A stretch of DNA of 64,000 bases, taken from NCBI GenBank assembly GCA_902788205.1, contig CADAJJ010000016.1, positions 42,725 through 106,724 of the forward strand, written 5' to 3'. Numbering within the stretch: position 1 is the first letter of the stretch; each line of letters starts with the position of its first letter. The translations under genes and the position numbers were made by a program. Positions 27,941-36,475 of the stretch are shown piece by piece. The notes under the pieces are model-generated. The model ran no database searches, had not been told where the DNA came from, and saw only the letters and a program-made list of their open reading frames with translations. This DNA is from RUG023 sp900315435 (GTDB lineage Bacteria > Spirochaetota > Spirochaetia > Sphaerochaetales > Sphaerochaetaceae).

Positions 27941-27969
27941 TTGCAGGTTTAATGCTAGCATGCTAGGAT
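27941..27969 (+). promoter_or_regulatory. Promoter with 12-bp palindromic operator for the hydroxy-acid operon
   Basis: TTGCAG (27941-27946), 17 bases, then TAGGAT (27964-27969) form a reasonable sigma-70-type core promoter 20 bases before the first ATG. A perfect palindrome, CTAGCATGCTAG (27955-27966), covers the spacer end and the -10 box, where a repressor would block polymerase. The GntR protein encoded in the operon is the obvious candidate. Prediction only. Confidence 0.5.
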
Positions 27970-27989
27970 GCTTTTATCTGGGGAACGCA

Positions 27990-29294
27990 ATGAAGAATCC
28001 TGTGTACGAAGAAATTTTGAAACCAGTCGTTTTGCCTCGCATGTACCGAGTCCGGCAGTTGTTTGATACAACCAAGATCGAAGACGTTGCAGGCACTGTC
28101 CGCAAAGAGGTGCTGGCATTTCCTGAAATCGACAAAGTGAAGGGAAAGACGGTGGCGGTCGGCGTTGGCAGCCGAGGCATTGCCAATCTTCCCGTAATCG
28201 TGAAAACCCTGATCGATTGCCTGAAAGAGAAGGGGGCCAACGTCTTCATCGTTCCTTCCATGGGAAGCCATGGGGGTGCCGTTGCGCAAAACCAGACCAA
28301 GATGCTGGAACATCTGGGAATCTCGGAGGCAACCGTCGGAGCACCGATTCGCTCCAGCATGGAGACGGTGACGATCGGGGATACCGAGGACGGGATTCCC
28401 GTACAGATGGACAAGAATGCGGCCAGCGCGGATTACACGGTCACGGTCGCACGCATCAAGCCGCATTGTTCCTTCCATGGCAAGTACGAGAGCGGCATGA
28501 CGAAGATGTGCGTCATCGGGCTTGGCAAGCAGCATGGTGCGGATTTTTGCCACGCACGTGGCATGGCACACATGCCGGAGAACCTTGAGAAGATCGGCAA
28601 AGTCTTCATGAGCTCTTCCAACTTGCTCTTTTCATTGGGTTTGATCGAGAACAGCCTGGATGAGACCTGTTTCATCCACCCGTATGGACGGGATACGTTG
28701 ATGAAGGAAGAACCTGCCTTGCTGGAAAAGGCCAAGGCGTTGTTTCCTCGCATCCCGTTTACCGATTTTGATGTCTTGATCGTCGACGAGTTCGGCAAGA
28801 ACATCACGGGAACTGGCATGGATTGCAATGTCATTCAACGATTCACCAGCGAGCATATGGTTCCCCAACCCTTCTACAAACGGTTGGTGGTCCTCAATTT
28901 GACGGATGAATCCGATGGCAATGCCGCAGGATTCGGACTGGCGGACGTCTCCACGCAGAAAACATTCCTGAAGATGGACCGGGCCAAGACCTATCCCAAT
29001 TTCCTGACTGCCCGCACGGTCATCGGAGGCAGGATTCCGATGATCATGGATGATGATTACGATGCGATCCGGACGGGCATCAAGACCGCACCGGATTCCG
29101 ATCTCCACCATCTGAGGGTGGTGCACATCAAGAATACGTTGTTGCTTGACCGCATGGAAATCTCCGAGGCGATGTTGGAAGACGCCCGACGCAATCCCCA
29201 TGTCGAGGTGGTTGCAAGCGAAGGACACGAAATGCAGTTCGATGCAGAAGGAAATTTGATTACCGATTGGAGGGATATGAGGAATGAGGACTGA
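27990..29294 (+). CDS. LarA-like nickel-pincer racemase/epimerase family protein (DUF2088)
   Basis: A protein of 434 residues from the lactate racemase superfamily, whose members interconvert 2-hydroxy-acid stereoisomers using a nickel-pincer nucleotide. VPSMGSHGGAVAQNQ (about residue 87) gives a candidate catalytic histidine. RIKPHCSFHGKYESGMTKMCVIGLGKQHGA (about 154-183) gives a second histidine and the lysine expected to hold the cofactor, corresponding to the SGG-x-K region of LarA. The start at 27990 follows GGGGA; an earlier in-frame ATG lies in the promoter. First gene of the operon; it overlaps the glycerate kinase gene by 11 bases. No cofactor-assembly genes larB/C/E are in the window. 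Substrate inferred only from context. Confidence 0.7.
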   Translation: MKNPVYEEILKPVVLPRMYRVRQLFDTTKIEDVAGTVRKEVLAFPEIDKVKGKTVAVGVGSRGIANLPVIVKTLIDCLKEKGANVFIVPSMGSHGGAVAQNQTKMLEHLGISEATVGAPIRSSMETVTIGDTEDGIPVQMDKNAASADYTVTVARIKPHCSFHGKYESGMTKMCVIGLGKQHGADFCHARGMAHMPENLEKIGKVFMSSSNLLFSLGLIENSLDETCFIHPYGRDTLMKEEPALLEKAKALFPRIPFTDFDVLIVDEFGKNITGTGMDCNVIQRFTSEHMVPQPFYKRLVVLNLTDESDGNAAGFGLADVSTQKTFLKMDRAKTYPNFLTARTVIGGRIPMIMDDDYDAIRTGIKTAPDSDLHHLRVVHIKNTLLLDRMEISEAMLEDARRNPHVEVVASEGHEMQFDAEGNLITDWRDMRNED

Positions 29295-30669
29295 TACACT
29301 GTACGACAATTTTGAGCAATTGACCGACCATGGCAACATCAAGGAGCGCAAGGATGCGCTCTTGATTGCCGAGGCAGGAATCAAGAGCGTCATTCCTTAT
29401 ACGAAAACGAAGGAGTATTTCCGCATCGACGGAGATGCGCTCCACATCGCCGACCAGTGTTTCTTCTTCAGCAAGCTGAAGCACATCTATGTCGTCGGTG
29501 TGGGAAAGGGCTCGTACCCGATTGCCCAGGCTTTCGATGAACTGTTGGGCGATCGGATTACCGAAGGCGTGCTGGTGGTCAAGGAGGGAGAAAAACGTCG
29601 TCTTCCTCATGTGCGATGTCTGGAGTCCAGCCATCCCTTCCCTGATGAGCGGAGCGTAGTGGGGGCGAAAGCCATCCTGAAGGTCGTTGATAAGGCGCAG
29701 GAGGGAGATTTGGTGCTTGCCGCCGTCACGGGAGGCTCTTCCGCATTGGTCAATTTGCCCGCCGACGGCGTCTCGATTGCCGACATGCAGATCACCAGCA
29801 AGCTTTTGCTGCAGAGCGGTGCCGATATCGTCAAGATGAATGCGGTCCGCAAGCACCTGTGCAACATCAAGGGCGGACGGCTGGTGCAGCATGCCCAACC
29901 GGCGATGATCATCACCTTCACCCTGGATACGAACACGCCGGGAATGCCGTGGCCCGATCTCTCGCTGCCTGATCCTTCGACCTTCCAGGACGCCGTGGAT
30001 GTCCTTCATGAGTTCGATTTGTGGGAGAAGGTGCCGCAATCCGTACGGAACCGGCTGACCTATGGCCTCACACACCCTGAGCTGGAGACGTTGAAGACCC
30101 TGGAAGGAATGCACCAGGCGCTCTACAGCGTCGGAAATCAGCGGATTGCCTGTACCGAGGCGGCCAGGAAGGCAAAAGAGCTTGGCTATCACCCGGTAGT
30201 GCTTTCTTCCTGCATCGACGGAGAGGCGAAGGACGTGGGCATCTTTTTGGCAGGCATGACCAATGCGCTGCTTGCCCATGAGCAGGATACGCTTCCGCTT
30301 CCTTGTGCGCTGATCAGCGGGGGGGAAACCACCATCTCCATCATCGGGAACCCCGAGATGGGAGGACCCAACCAGGAGAGTGTCTTTGGATTCTCCAAGA
30401 AACTCCGGCAAAAGGAACACATGGCATTTGTCTGCATCGATACCGATGGCACCGACGGCCCGACCGACATGGCAGGCGGCATCGCTGACGGATATTCCAA
30501 AGAATGCATGAAGAAGTTGGGCATCGATTATCAGGACATCTTCACCAAGCACGGGACCTATGAGGCGCTGAACAAGCTGGGAGATGGCATCTATACCGGC
30601 AACACCGGAACGAACGTGATGAACTTGCGGGTCGTGGTCGTTACCGACCACAAGGAGGACAACAAATGA
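29284..30669 (+). CDS. Glycerate 2-kinase (GckA/MOFRL family, DUF4147)
   Basis: A protein of 461 residues from the bacterial glycerate 2-kinase family, which makes 2-phosphoglycerate from D-glycerate and ATP. The N-terminal DUF4147 domain shows VVGVGKGSYPIAQAFDE (about residue 70), SSHPFPDERSV (about 115), LAAVTGGSSALVNLP and MNAVRKHLCNIKGGRL (about 200). The C-terminal MOFRL domain has ALISGGETTISIIG and IDTDGTDGPTDMAGGIAD, the family signature. Length and motifs are complete. It overlaps the enolase-like gene by four bases, linking the product 2-phosphoglycerate directly to the next enzyme. Confidence 0.85.
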   Translation: MRTDTLYDNFEQLTDHGNIKERKDALLIAEAGIKSVIPYTKTKEYFRIDGDALHIADQCFFFSKLKHIYVVGVGKGSYPIAQAFDELLGDRITEGVLVVKEGEKRRLPHVRCLESSHPFPDERSVVGAKAILKVVDKAQEGDLVLAAVTGGSSALVNLPADGVSIADMQITSKLLLQSGADIVKMNAVRKHLCNIKGGRLVQHAQPAMIITFTLDTNTPGMPWPDLSLPDPSTFQDAVDVLHEFDLWEKVPQSVRNRLTYGLTHPELETLKTLEGMHQALYSVGNQRIACTEAARKAKELGYHPVVLSSCIDGEAKDVGIFLAGMTNALLAHEQDTLPLPCALISGGETTISIIGNPEMGGPNQESVFGFSKKLRQKEHMAFVCIDTDGTDGPTDMAGGIADGYSKECMKKLGIDYQDIFTKHGTYEALNKLGDGIYTGNTGTNVMNLRVVVVTDHKEDNK

Positions 30670-31886
30670 CGGACACCATCAAGCGGATTACCGGAAGGGA
30701 AATCCTGAATGCGAAGGGCAACCCTACGGTAGAAGCCCAGGTCGAGACCGCAAGCGGATATGTCGCGGTTGCCTCCGTACCCAGCGGGACCTCCACAGGG
30801 TCCTATGAGGCAAAAGCCCTGTTTGATGGCGGCAAGCGCTACGGCGGAAAAGGCTGCTTGCAGGCCGCCAGCCACGTAAGCAACGAGATCAATGAGGCGC
30901 TTGCCGGAAAGTCGCTCGAGTCCCAGTCCGCACTTGATCAAGTAATGATTGAGCTTGATGGGACCCAAGACAAGTCACGCCTGGGAGCGAATGCCATCCT
31001 AGCCGCATCGGTCGCCATAGCCAAAGCGCGTGCGCTTTCCTTGCACAAGCAGACGTACGAGACCCTCACCGAAGCAAAAAGCTACAAGATTCCCGACGTG
31101 ATCGCCACCATGGTCGCCGGCGGTGTCTTTGGAGTTTCCGGTTTGGAGTTCGAGGATTATCTCTATATCTTCCATGGCTTCGAGAAATTCTCCGACCAGC
31201 TCGAGGCAATCGTCACGTTGCGCAAGCAGCTGGAAAAGAACCTGATTAAGACCTACGGGTCGTTCCCGGAAGACGGGGGAGCCCTTGCGCCGCCGCTGAA
31301 ATCGACCGGGGAAGCCTTTGAGGTCATGCTCGAGACCGCCCGGCAATGTGGATACGAGGATCATGTCACCCTGGGAATCGATGCGGCCATCTCCGAACAG
31401 TACGATAAGAAGACGGGCCTGTATGCGGTGAAGCAGGGCATGGACCGCGCACAGCTTTGCGCATACTACGTCGAGTTGGCGAAGAAGTACCCGCTGACCT
31501 ACCTGGAAGACTGTTTCGATGAAGACGACATCGAAGGATTCCGCATGCTGAAAGAAGCGCTTCCCTCGGTGCAGAACGTAGGGGACGACCTGTTCACCAG
31601 CAACATCAAGCGGCTGGAGGCATACCATGAGGCGGCCAACGGTCTGCTCTTGAAAGTGAATCAGATCGGCACGGTCAGCGAGGCGATCCTGGCAGCCCAA
31701 TATGCCCAGACCCACGGGATGGACGTCACGGTTTCCTTGCGTTCGGGCGAGACGACGGACGATTTCATCGCCGATCTCTCCGTGGCGCTCTCCACCAAGC
31801 AAATCAAACTCGGTTCTCCTGTACGGGCAGAAAGGAATGTGAAGTATAATAGGCTCCAATACATTGCAACTGTATTAGGAGTCTGA
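30666..31886 (+). CDS. Divergent enolase paralogue
   Basis: A protein of 406 residues in the enolase family (canonical about 430). Metal ligands are kept: the aspartate in LGIDAAISEQYD, LEDCFDEDDIEGF, and VGDDLFTSN. So are the lysines LLLKVNQIGT and IKLGSP. Differences lie in the active site: the SHRSGETED box reads SLRSGETTD (His to Leu), the GDEGGFAP loop reads PEDGGALAP, and the mobile GGxHA loop is replaced by GGVFGVSG. It is coupled by ATGA to glycerate 2-kinase, whose product is the enolase substrate. It may be a dedicated 2-phosphoglycerate dehydratase or act on an analogue. It is unlikely to be the housekeeping enolase. Confidence 0.8.
   Translation: MTDTIKRITGREILNAKGNPTVEAQVETASGYVAVASVPSGTSTGSYEAKALFDGGKRYGGKGCLQAASHVSNEINEALAGKSLESQSALDQVMIELDGTQDKSRLGANAILAASVAIAKARALSLHKQTYETLTEAKSYKIPDVIATMVAGGVFGVSGLEFEDYLYIFHGFEKFSDQLEAIVTLRKQLEKNLIKTYGSFPEDGGALAPPLKSTGEAFEVMLETARQCGYEDHVTLGIDAAISEQYDKKTGLYAVKQGMDRAQLCAYYVELAKKYPLTYLEDCFDEDDIEGFRMLKEALPSVQNVGDDLFTSNIKRLEAYHEAANGLLLKVNQIGTVSEAILAAQYAQTHGMDVTVSLRSGETTDDFIADLSVALSTKQIKLGSPVRAERNVKYNRLQYIATVLGV
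31854..31881 (+). promoter_or_regulatory. Hairpin able to hide the gntR Shine-Dalgarno
   Basis: CTCC-AATACA (31854-31863) pairs with TGTATT-A-GGAG (31871-31881), leaving a seven-base loop and one bulged A. The 3' arm contains the AGGAG Shine-Dalgarno (31877-31881) six bases before the gntR ATG at 31888. As RNA this would block ribosome binding; as DNA the inverted AATACA/TGTATT could also be an operator. Confidence 0.45.
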
Positions 31887-31887
31887 A

Positions 31888-32553
31888 ATGGAAGAAATCG
31901 TAAACCTGGAGCGCAGGACTGTCACCGACGCGGTGTACGAGCAGCTGAGGAAAGACATCATCGAGATGTTTTATCAACCCGGAGAACGTCTTTCCGAACA
32001 GAAAATCGCTCAGCGGTATGGCGTGAGCAGGGATCCGGTGCGTAAAGCCGTTTCCCGCTTGGTGCAGGAGAATTTGCTGATCAGCAAGCCGCAATGCGGA
32101 ACGTTCGTGAGCGAGCTTTCGATCAAGCAAGGAAGAGAGGTTTGCGAGATTCGGCTCTTGCTGGAAGCGCATGCGGTGCGCACCGCGTGCGCTCATATCC
32201 CGCAAGAGGAGTTGGACCAGCTGGTTTCCGATCTCGAGAAGACGAGACGGATTGCAGAAGAGGAAGACGAGGAGGAAGCGAGACAGTACATCTATCGTCT
32301 GGACGAACAGATGCACAGGATAATCTGGAAGTACTGCGGCAATGAGATGATCGGGAGCATCATTCGTTCCTATGACTTCATCGTAAAGCGGATCCAGATT
32401 TCCAACATGCAGTACCATCGCCGCAAGAGCGGAACGCTCTTGGAGATGGGAAAGATCATTCTCGCACTCGCAAATAAGGATGTGGATGCGGCGGTGAAAG
32501 CCATGGAGATCCACATCGGCAACATTAAGAAAACATTGGTGGAATCCCAATGA
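31888..32553 (+). CDS. GntR-family transcriptional regulator (FadR-like, FCD domain)
   Basis: A regulator of 221 residues. The N-terminal winged helix spans about residues 8-72 (VYEQLRKDIIEMFYQPGERLSEQKIAQRYGVSRDPVRKAVSRL). The C-terminal all-helical FCD domain has a candidate metal/ligand-binding histidine in LDEQMHRIIWKYCGN and a further histidine in MEIHIGNIK. Encoded inside the operon between the enzymes and the transporter, it probably senses the transported acid or a pathway intermediate. Its Shine-Dalgarno lies in a predicted hairpin. Confidence 0.9.
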   Translation: MEEIVNLERRTVTDAVYEQLRKDIIEMFYQPGERLSEQKIAQRYGVSRDPVRKAVSRLVQENLLISKPQCGTFVSELSIKQGREVCEIRLLLEAHAVRTACAHIPQEELDQLVSDLEKTRRIAEEEDEEEARQYIYRLDEQMHRIIWKYCGNEMIGSIIRSYDFIVKRIQISNMQYHRRKSGTLLEMGKIILALANKDVDAAVKAMEIHIGNIKKTLVESQ

Positions 32554-32577
32554 TTTGAATTAAAGAGGAGCAAGAAA

Positions 32578-33576
32578 ATGAAAAAGACAGTTGCAATGGT
32601 CTTCGCGCTCGCCCTGTCGGCCGGCTTGGCATTTGCCAATGGCCAGGAAGAGACAGGTGCATCAAAGAATGCGGCGAGTTCTTTCCCGAAAAAGGAAATC
32701 ACCGTAATCGTACCTTGGAATCCCGGTGGGACGAACGACTTGATGGCTCGTGCGATGCAGCCGGTCTTCAAGGACAAGTACAACGTGAACCTTGTGGTGA
32801 AGAACGTGCCCGGCGGTGGAAGTGCGGTCGGTATCGGCGAAGTTCTGACGGCAAAGAATGACGGATATACCGTAGGTCTTGCTTCCAGCTCCTATCTGGC
32901 CCTCATGGCTCAGGGAAGAGTTCCGACGAAAATGGAAGACATGACGATCGTCAACAACGTGGCCAGCGAGCCGGTCGTGTTGACCGTCAAGAAGGGTGGC
33001 AAGTTTGCGACGGCACAGGAACTCCTCGCCGCGGCAAAGAGTGCGCCCAAGGCCGTTTCTTGCGGCATCCCCGGTTCGAACAACGTCAACCAGGCGTACG
33101 CCACCTTGTTGGGCGAAGCGGCAAAGGTCGAGTTCAACTTCATGCCCTTTGATGGCGGCAGCCGCGTGATTGCCGAGCTGATCGGCGGCCATGTCGATTG
33201 TGGTATCTTGAAGCCGAGCGAAGTCATCGCCCAGGTGCGGGCTGGCGAGCTGGCCATCCTTGCGGTATGCAACAAGGAAGGTCTTGGTGCCCTGGCCCCC
33301 GAAGTCCCGACGGCTGAGAAGCTGGGCTACGACCTGTTCCGGCTTGGCAACATCCAGCAGACCTCGTTCATGATGGCGCCAAAGGGAGTGGATCCCGCCG
33401 TGACGGCCAAGCTTGCCGAGATGTTCAAGGTGGTGCTTGAGTCCGAAGAATACAAGAAGTTCGCTGATGGTGTCGGTATCATGCCCACTCCTCTGACGGG
33501 AGATGCATGCAAGAGCTTCATCGACGAGGTGTATGCCGGCCTTGAGAAGGCAAGCGCCGAAATCTTTACCAAATAA
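32578..33576 (+). CDS. tctC: Tripartite tricarboxylate transporter solute-binding protein (TctC/Bug family)
   Basis: A periplasmic binding protein of 332 residues with an N-terminal signal peptide (MKKTVAMVFALALSAGLAFANG). The mature part starts with the family pattern FPKKEITVIVPWNPGGTNDLMARAMQP, where the first binding loop contacts a ligand carboxylate, followed by VVKNVPGGGSAVGIGEV. It captures a carboxylic acid for the TctAB permease encoded next. Strong AGAGGAG lies before the ATG. Confidence 0.92.
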   Translation: MKKTVAMVFALALSAGLAFANGQEETGASKNAASSFPKKEITVIVPWNPGGTNDLMARAMQPVFKDKYNVNLVVKNVPGGGSAVGIGEVLTAKNDGYTVGLASSSYLALMAQGRVPTKMEDMTIVNNVASEPVVLTVKKGGKFATAQELLAAAKSAPKAVSCGIPGSNNVNQAYATLLGEAAKVEFNFMPFDGGSRVIAELIGGHVDCGILKPSEVIAQVRAGELAILAVCNKEGLGALAPEVPTAEKLGYDLFRLGNIQQTSFMMAPKGVDPAVTAKLAEMFKVVLESEEYKKFADGVGIMPTPLTGDACKSFIDEVYAGLEKASAEIFTK

Positions 33577-33592
33577 CTACTTAAGTTGTATC

Positions 33593-33614
33593 CCGGCTAC
33601 CGAAAGGTAGCCGG
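33593..33614 (+). other. Intercistronic hairpin between tctC and tctB
   Basis: CCGGCTACC (33593-33601), GAAA loop, GGTAGCCGG (33606-33614): a perfect nine-pair stem with a stable tetraloop and no T-run. Such structures after binding-protein genes commonly protect the upstream mRNA and raise binding-protein yield over the permease. Confidence 0.65.
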
Positions 33615-33628
33615 ATTGAGGGGAAATC

Positions 33629-34147
33629 ATGTCTCTACGAACTCGTTTTCGAAAAACAGAGAACATCGTGCTCGTGCTGCTCGCTGCTTTCTTTTCCTTT
33701 TTGTTTTATGTAGCCTCCACCAGCGAGTCGTACAACTTCGACGGCATCGCTTCGATGACCTTCCCGAAATGGATTATCGGTTTCACCATCTTCCTGAGCG
33801 TCTTGAAGCTCGGTATGAATCTGTGTGCGAAGTCCGACCCGTCCGAAGAAAGTAAAGTCGAAAAAGCACCCGAGCTTGTCGATGGGCTTTCCCATCAAGC
33901 AAGCAACCGGAAGAAACTGATTTCTCTCGTGGGAATCATTATCTACGCCTTCCTTTGGAATTTTCTTGGCTTTGGGTTGAGCACGGTGCTTTTCGTCACG
34001 CTTGAATCGCATTACCTCAGGCCGAAAACCCCGTTCCTCAAATGCCTCCTGGTGGGTGTTGGAGCGACGCTCGTGCTGTATTTCGTGTTTGGTTTCTTAT
34101 TCAATGTCGACTTCCCGGAGCCGATTTTGGAACTGATCTTGGACTAG
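33629..34147 (+). CDS. tctB: Tripartite tricarboxylate transporter small membrane subunit (TctB)
   Basis: A protein of 172 residues with four hydrophobic segments: about 10-28 (IVLVLLAAFFSFLFYVAS), 42-60, 94-124 (KLISLVGIIIYAFLWNFLGFGLSTVLFV) and 135-160. This is the layout of TctB. It has GAGGGGAAATC before the ATG and lies 10 bases before tctA. Confidence 0.85.
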   Translation: MSLRTRFRKTENIVLVLLAAFFSFLFYVASTSESYNFDGIASMTFPKWIIGFTIFLSVLKLGMNLCAKSDPSEESKVEKAPELVDGLSHQASNRKKLISLVGIIIYAFLWNFLGFGLSTVLFVTLESHYLRPKTPFLKCLLVGVGATLVLYFVFGFLFNVDFPEPILELILD

Positions 34148-34157
34148 GAGGGCATCT

Positions 34158-35651
34158 ATGACGTTTACTACCATTGTTTCTGGTTTCTTGGCCACTCTTA
34201 CGAGTCCAATGACCTTGTTTTGTACCTTGCTGGGTACTTTTGTCGGTCTGGTATTTGGTTCGCTTCCTGGACTTTCCGCGACCATGGGAGTGGCGCTGCT
34301 GATTCCCATGACCTTCACGCTGACGCCCACCAATGCTATTGGAATGCTGCTTGGCGTCTACATCGGAGGCATCGCCGGAGGTGCGGTTTCGGCAATCTTG
34401 TTGAATATCCCCGGAACCCCTTCCTCGGTGGTCACGACCATCGACGGATATCCCATGACGCAAAAGGGACATGCCGCACGTGCTCTTGGATGGGCGGCGT
34501 TCTCTTCCGGATGGGGCAGCATCATCAGCTGGTTGTTGCTGATCACCATCTCTCCTGTCCTGGCGAGGCTGTGCACGAGTTTCGGATCTCCCGAGTATGC
34601 CGCATTGGCGTTCTTCGGTCTTTCCATCATCGCAGCGGTTTCTGGCGAATCCATCATCAAAGGACTGGTTGCCGGTCTTTTGGGCGTGTCCCTTTCTTTT
34701 GTGGGAATCGACCCGATTTGGGGTGATCTCCGCTTCACGTTCGGGAACATCAACCTGATGGGTGGCATCAGTACCATCGCCGCACTGATCGGCTTGTACT
34801 CGATTCCCCAGATTCTGGACAGTTGTCTGAGCCCGGACAACAAGAAGGTGTCCGGCAAGGAGCTCTCCATCAAGGAGATTGTACCTCCTTTGAAGGAGCA
34901 GGCCGCTCATGCCATGGACATCCTTCGCTCCTCGTTGATTGGTACGATAATCGGCATCATTCCTGCTACCGGAGGAAACATTGCTGCATTCATCGCCTAT
35001 GACCAAGCGAAGCGGTTCAGCAAGAACCCGGATAACTTCGGCAAGGGAGAACCCGCCGGCATCATCGCCAGCGAGGCTTCGAACAACGGCGTGTGTGGTG
35101 GTGCCTTGATTCCCATGATGACGCTCGGCATTCCGGGCGACAGCGTCACCGCTGTCCTGATGGGTGGCTTGATGATCCATGGCTTGCAACCGGGACCGGC
35201 GCTTTTTACCGATCATGCTCCGGAAGTGGTGGGTATCTTCACGACTGTGCTGATTGCGACGATCTTCATGGTCGCCCTCCAGGTCTTTGGCATCAAGATT
35301 TTCGTGAAGACCTTGAATGTACCGATCAACTATCTGGATGCCGTCTTGGTCGTCCTCTCCTTGGTCGGCTCCTATGCCATCCGTGGAAACATGTTCGACG
35401 TTTACCTGACGCTCTTCTTCGGTGTGGGGGGATACCTGCTGAAGAAAGGAGGGTTCCCCATGGCGCCCGTAGTCTTGGGTCTTGTCTTGGGCAGCATGTT
35501 CGAAGGGGAATTCCGACGAGGCATGAAGCTTGGCGGCGGCAACATCGCGATCTTCTTTACCCGCCCGGTTTCCTTGCTGTTCATCTTGATCACCATGGCG
35601 GTCATCATCTCGACAGCAATTCGGGCCCACTCCCGGAAACAGAAAAAGTGA
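34158..35651 (+). CDS. tctA: Tripartite tricarboxylate transporter large permease (TctA)
   Basis: A permease of 497 residues with about 12 membrane segments. The family signature GLVFGSLPGLSATMGVALLIPMTF lies near residue 30, IYIGGIAGGAVSAILLNIPGTPSS-type sequence near 75, and the second repeat IPATGGNIAAFIAYDQAKRFSKNP near 272 with GVCGGALIPMMTLGIPGDS. It forms the ion-driven translocator with TctB and TctC and is the last gene of the operon. Confidence 0.93.
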   Translation: MTFTTIVSGFLATLTSPMTLFCTLLGTFVGLVFGSLPGLSATMGVALLIPMTFTLTPTNAIGMLLGVYIGGIAGGAVSAILLNIPGTPSSVVTTIDGYPMTQKGHAARALGWAAFSSGWGSIISWLLLITISPVLARLCTSFGSPEYAALAFFGLSIIAAVSGESIIKGLVAGLLGVSLSFVGIDPIWGDLRFTFGNINLMGGISTIAALIGLYSIPQILDSCLSPDNKKVSGKELSIKEIVPPLKEQAAHAMDILRSSLIGTIIGIIPATGGNIAAFIAYDQAKRFSKNPDNFGKGEPAGIIASEASNNGVCGGALIPMMTLGIPGDSVTAVLMGGLMIHGLQPGPALFTDHAPEVVGIFTTVLIATIFMVALQVFGIKIFVKTLNVPINYLDAVLVVLSLVGSYAIRGNMFDVYLTLFFGVGGYLLKKGGFPMAPVVLGLVLGSMFEGEFRRGMKLGGGNIAIFFTRPVSLLFILITMAVIISTAIRAHSRKQKK

Positions 35652-35676
35652 TTTCTGGCAAAAAGCTTTTCATCGG

Positions 35677-35705
35677 AGGGACGCTCTCAAAAAGAGGGTG
35701 TCCCT
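35677..35705 (+). terminator. Rho-independent terminator after tctA
   Basis: AGGGACGCTCTC pairs with GAGGGTGTCCCT over 12 positions (two G-T pairs) around an AAAAA loop and is followed by CTTTC. It lies 26 bases after the tctA stop and separates the operon from the minus-strand remnant. Confidence 0.7.
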
Positions 35706-35722
35706 CTTTCGCATCCCTGGCA

Positions 35723-36475
35723 TCAGCTGTCCACGGGAAGGGAAGGAGACGATTCGTCATTTCTTTTGGTTTTGGGATAATCAAGCTTTGCCTGGAGTCG
35801 GCGACGTTCTTTCGGGGAAATGCACAAGACCTCCATAGCTTGCACATTTGACAGGTTGAGATGTGCGGAAAGATTTCGGATGCTTTCGAGGAAGGCTTCA
35901 TCTCTGCCTTCCAGTCTGCCTTCTTTCCACAAGGAACGTCCTGCTCCTTCAAACATGCTCGAATCCTCCTTTGCCGAAGAGGGAAGATCGACATCCCAGT
36001 CTTTCTTCAGCATTTCATTCCTCTCTCCGGTCGGAAGCAGTGCATCCAAGCATACGCCCAGCATGCCTGCTACTGTATGAGATTGTACATGCTTGAGATC
36101 GGGGACGCAAACTGCCACTACTTTCAACCCTCGTAGGGGGTCTTCCCATGTGGGGGAGGTCCCTTCCAGGGATGTGAGCTTTCTGCTGGTCATGCTCCAT
36201 TCCACCACCCGTCCCTGGTTCTTCTTTGCCGGTTTCAAGAACAGCCAGACTGACACCACCGCCGCAAGGTCTCCGTAATGGTCGTTCGTGAAGATGTCCT
36301 CCTTCTGCTCGCTGACCAGCCGGCAGGGGTCATAGGATGCGCCACTTGAAAGACGCTGTCCTGTCCAACGCCAGTACCAATTGGAAACGTATTCCTTATG
36401 CAGATATCTCATGCAGTTTGCTGCCTGCATGACAAGCTTGATGGTACCAACAACATATGCAAGGCGACTAAGAGA
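35723..36475 (-). pseudogene. 5'-truncated PD-(D/E)XK-nuclease-family transposase-like gene
   Basis: The readable part is about 250 residues: LSRLAYVVGTIKLVMQAANCMRYLHKEYVSNW, then DHYGDLAAVVSVWLFLKPAKKNQGRVVEWSM, and a charged C-terminal part with EDSSMFEGAGRSLWKEGRLEGRDE. It parallels the remnant at 27183-27807 (DYGSLSPVVSVWL and MFEGSGMDLWNE). The N-terminal part of the gene is absent: the frame is closed by a TAA just upstream, near the end of the next remnant. An ATG at 36430 could still give a 235-residue product. Confidence 0.55.
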
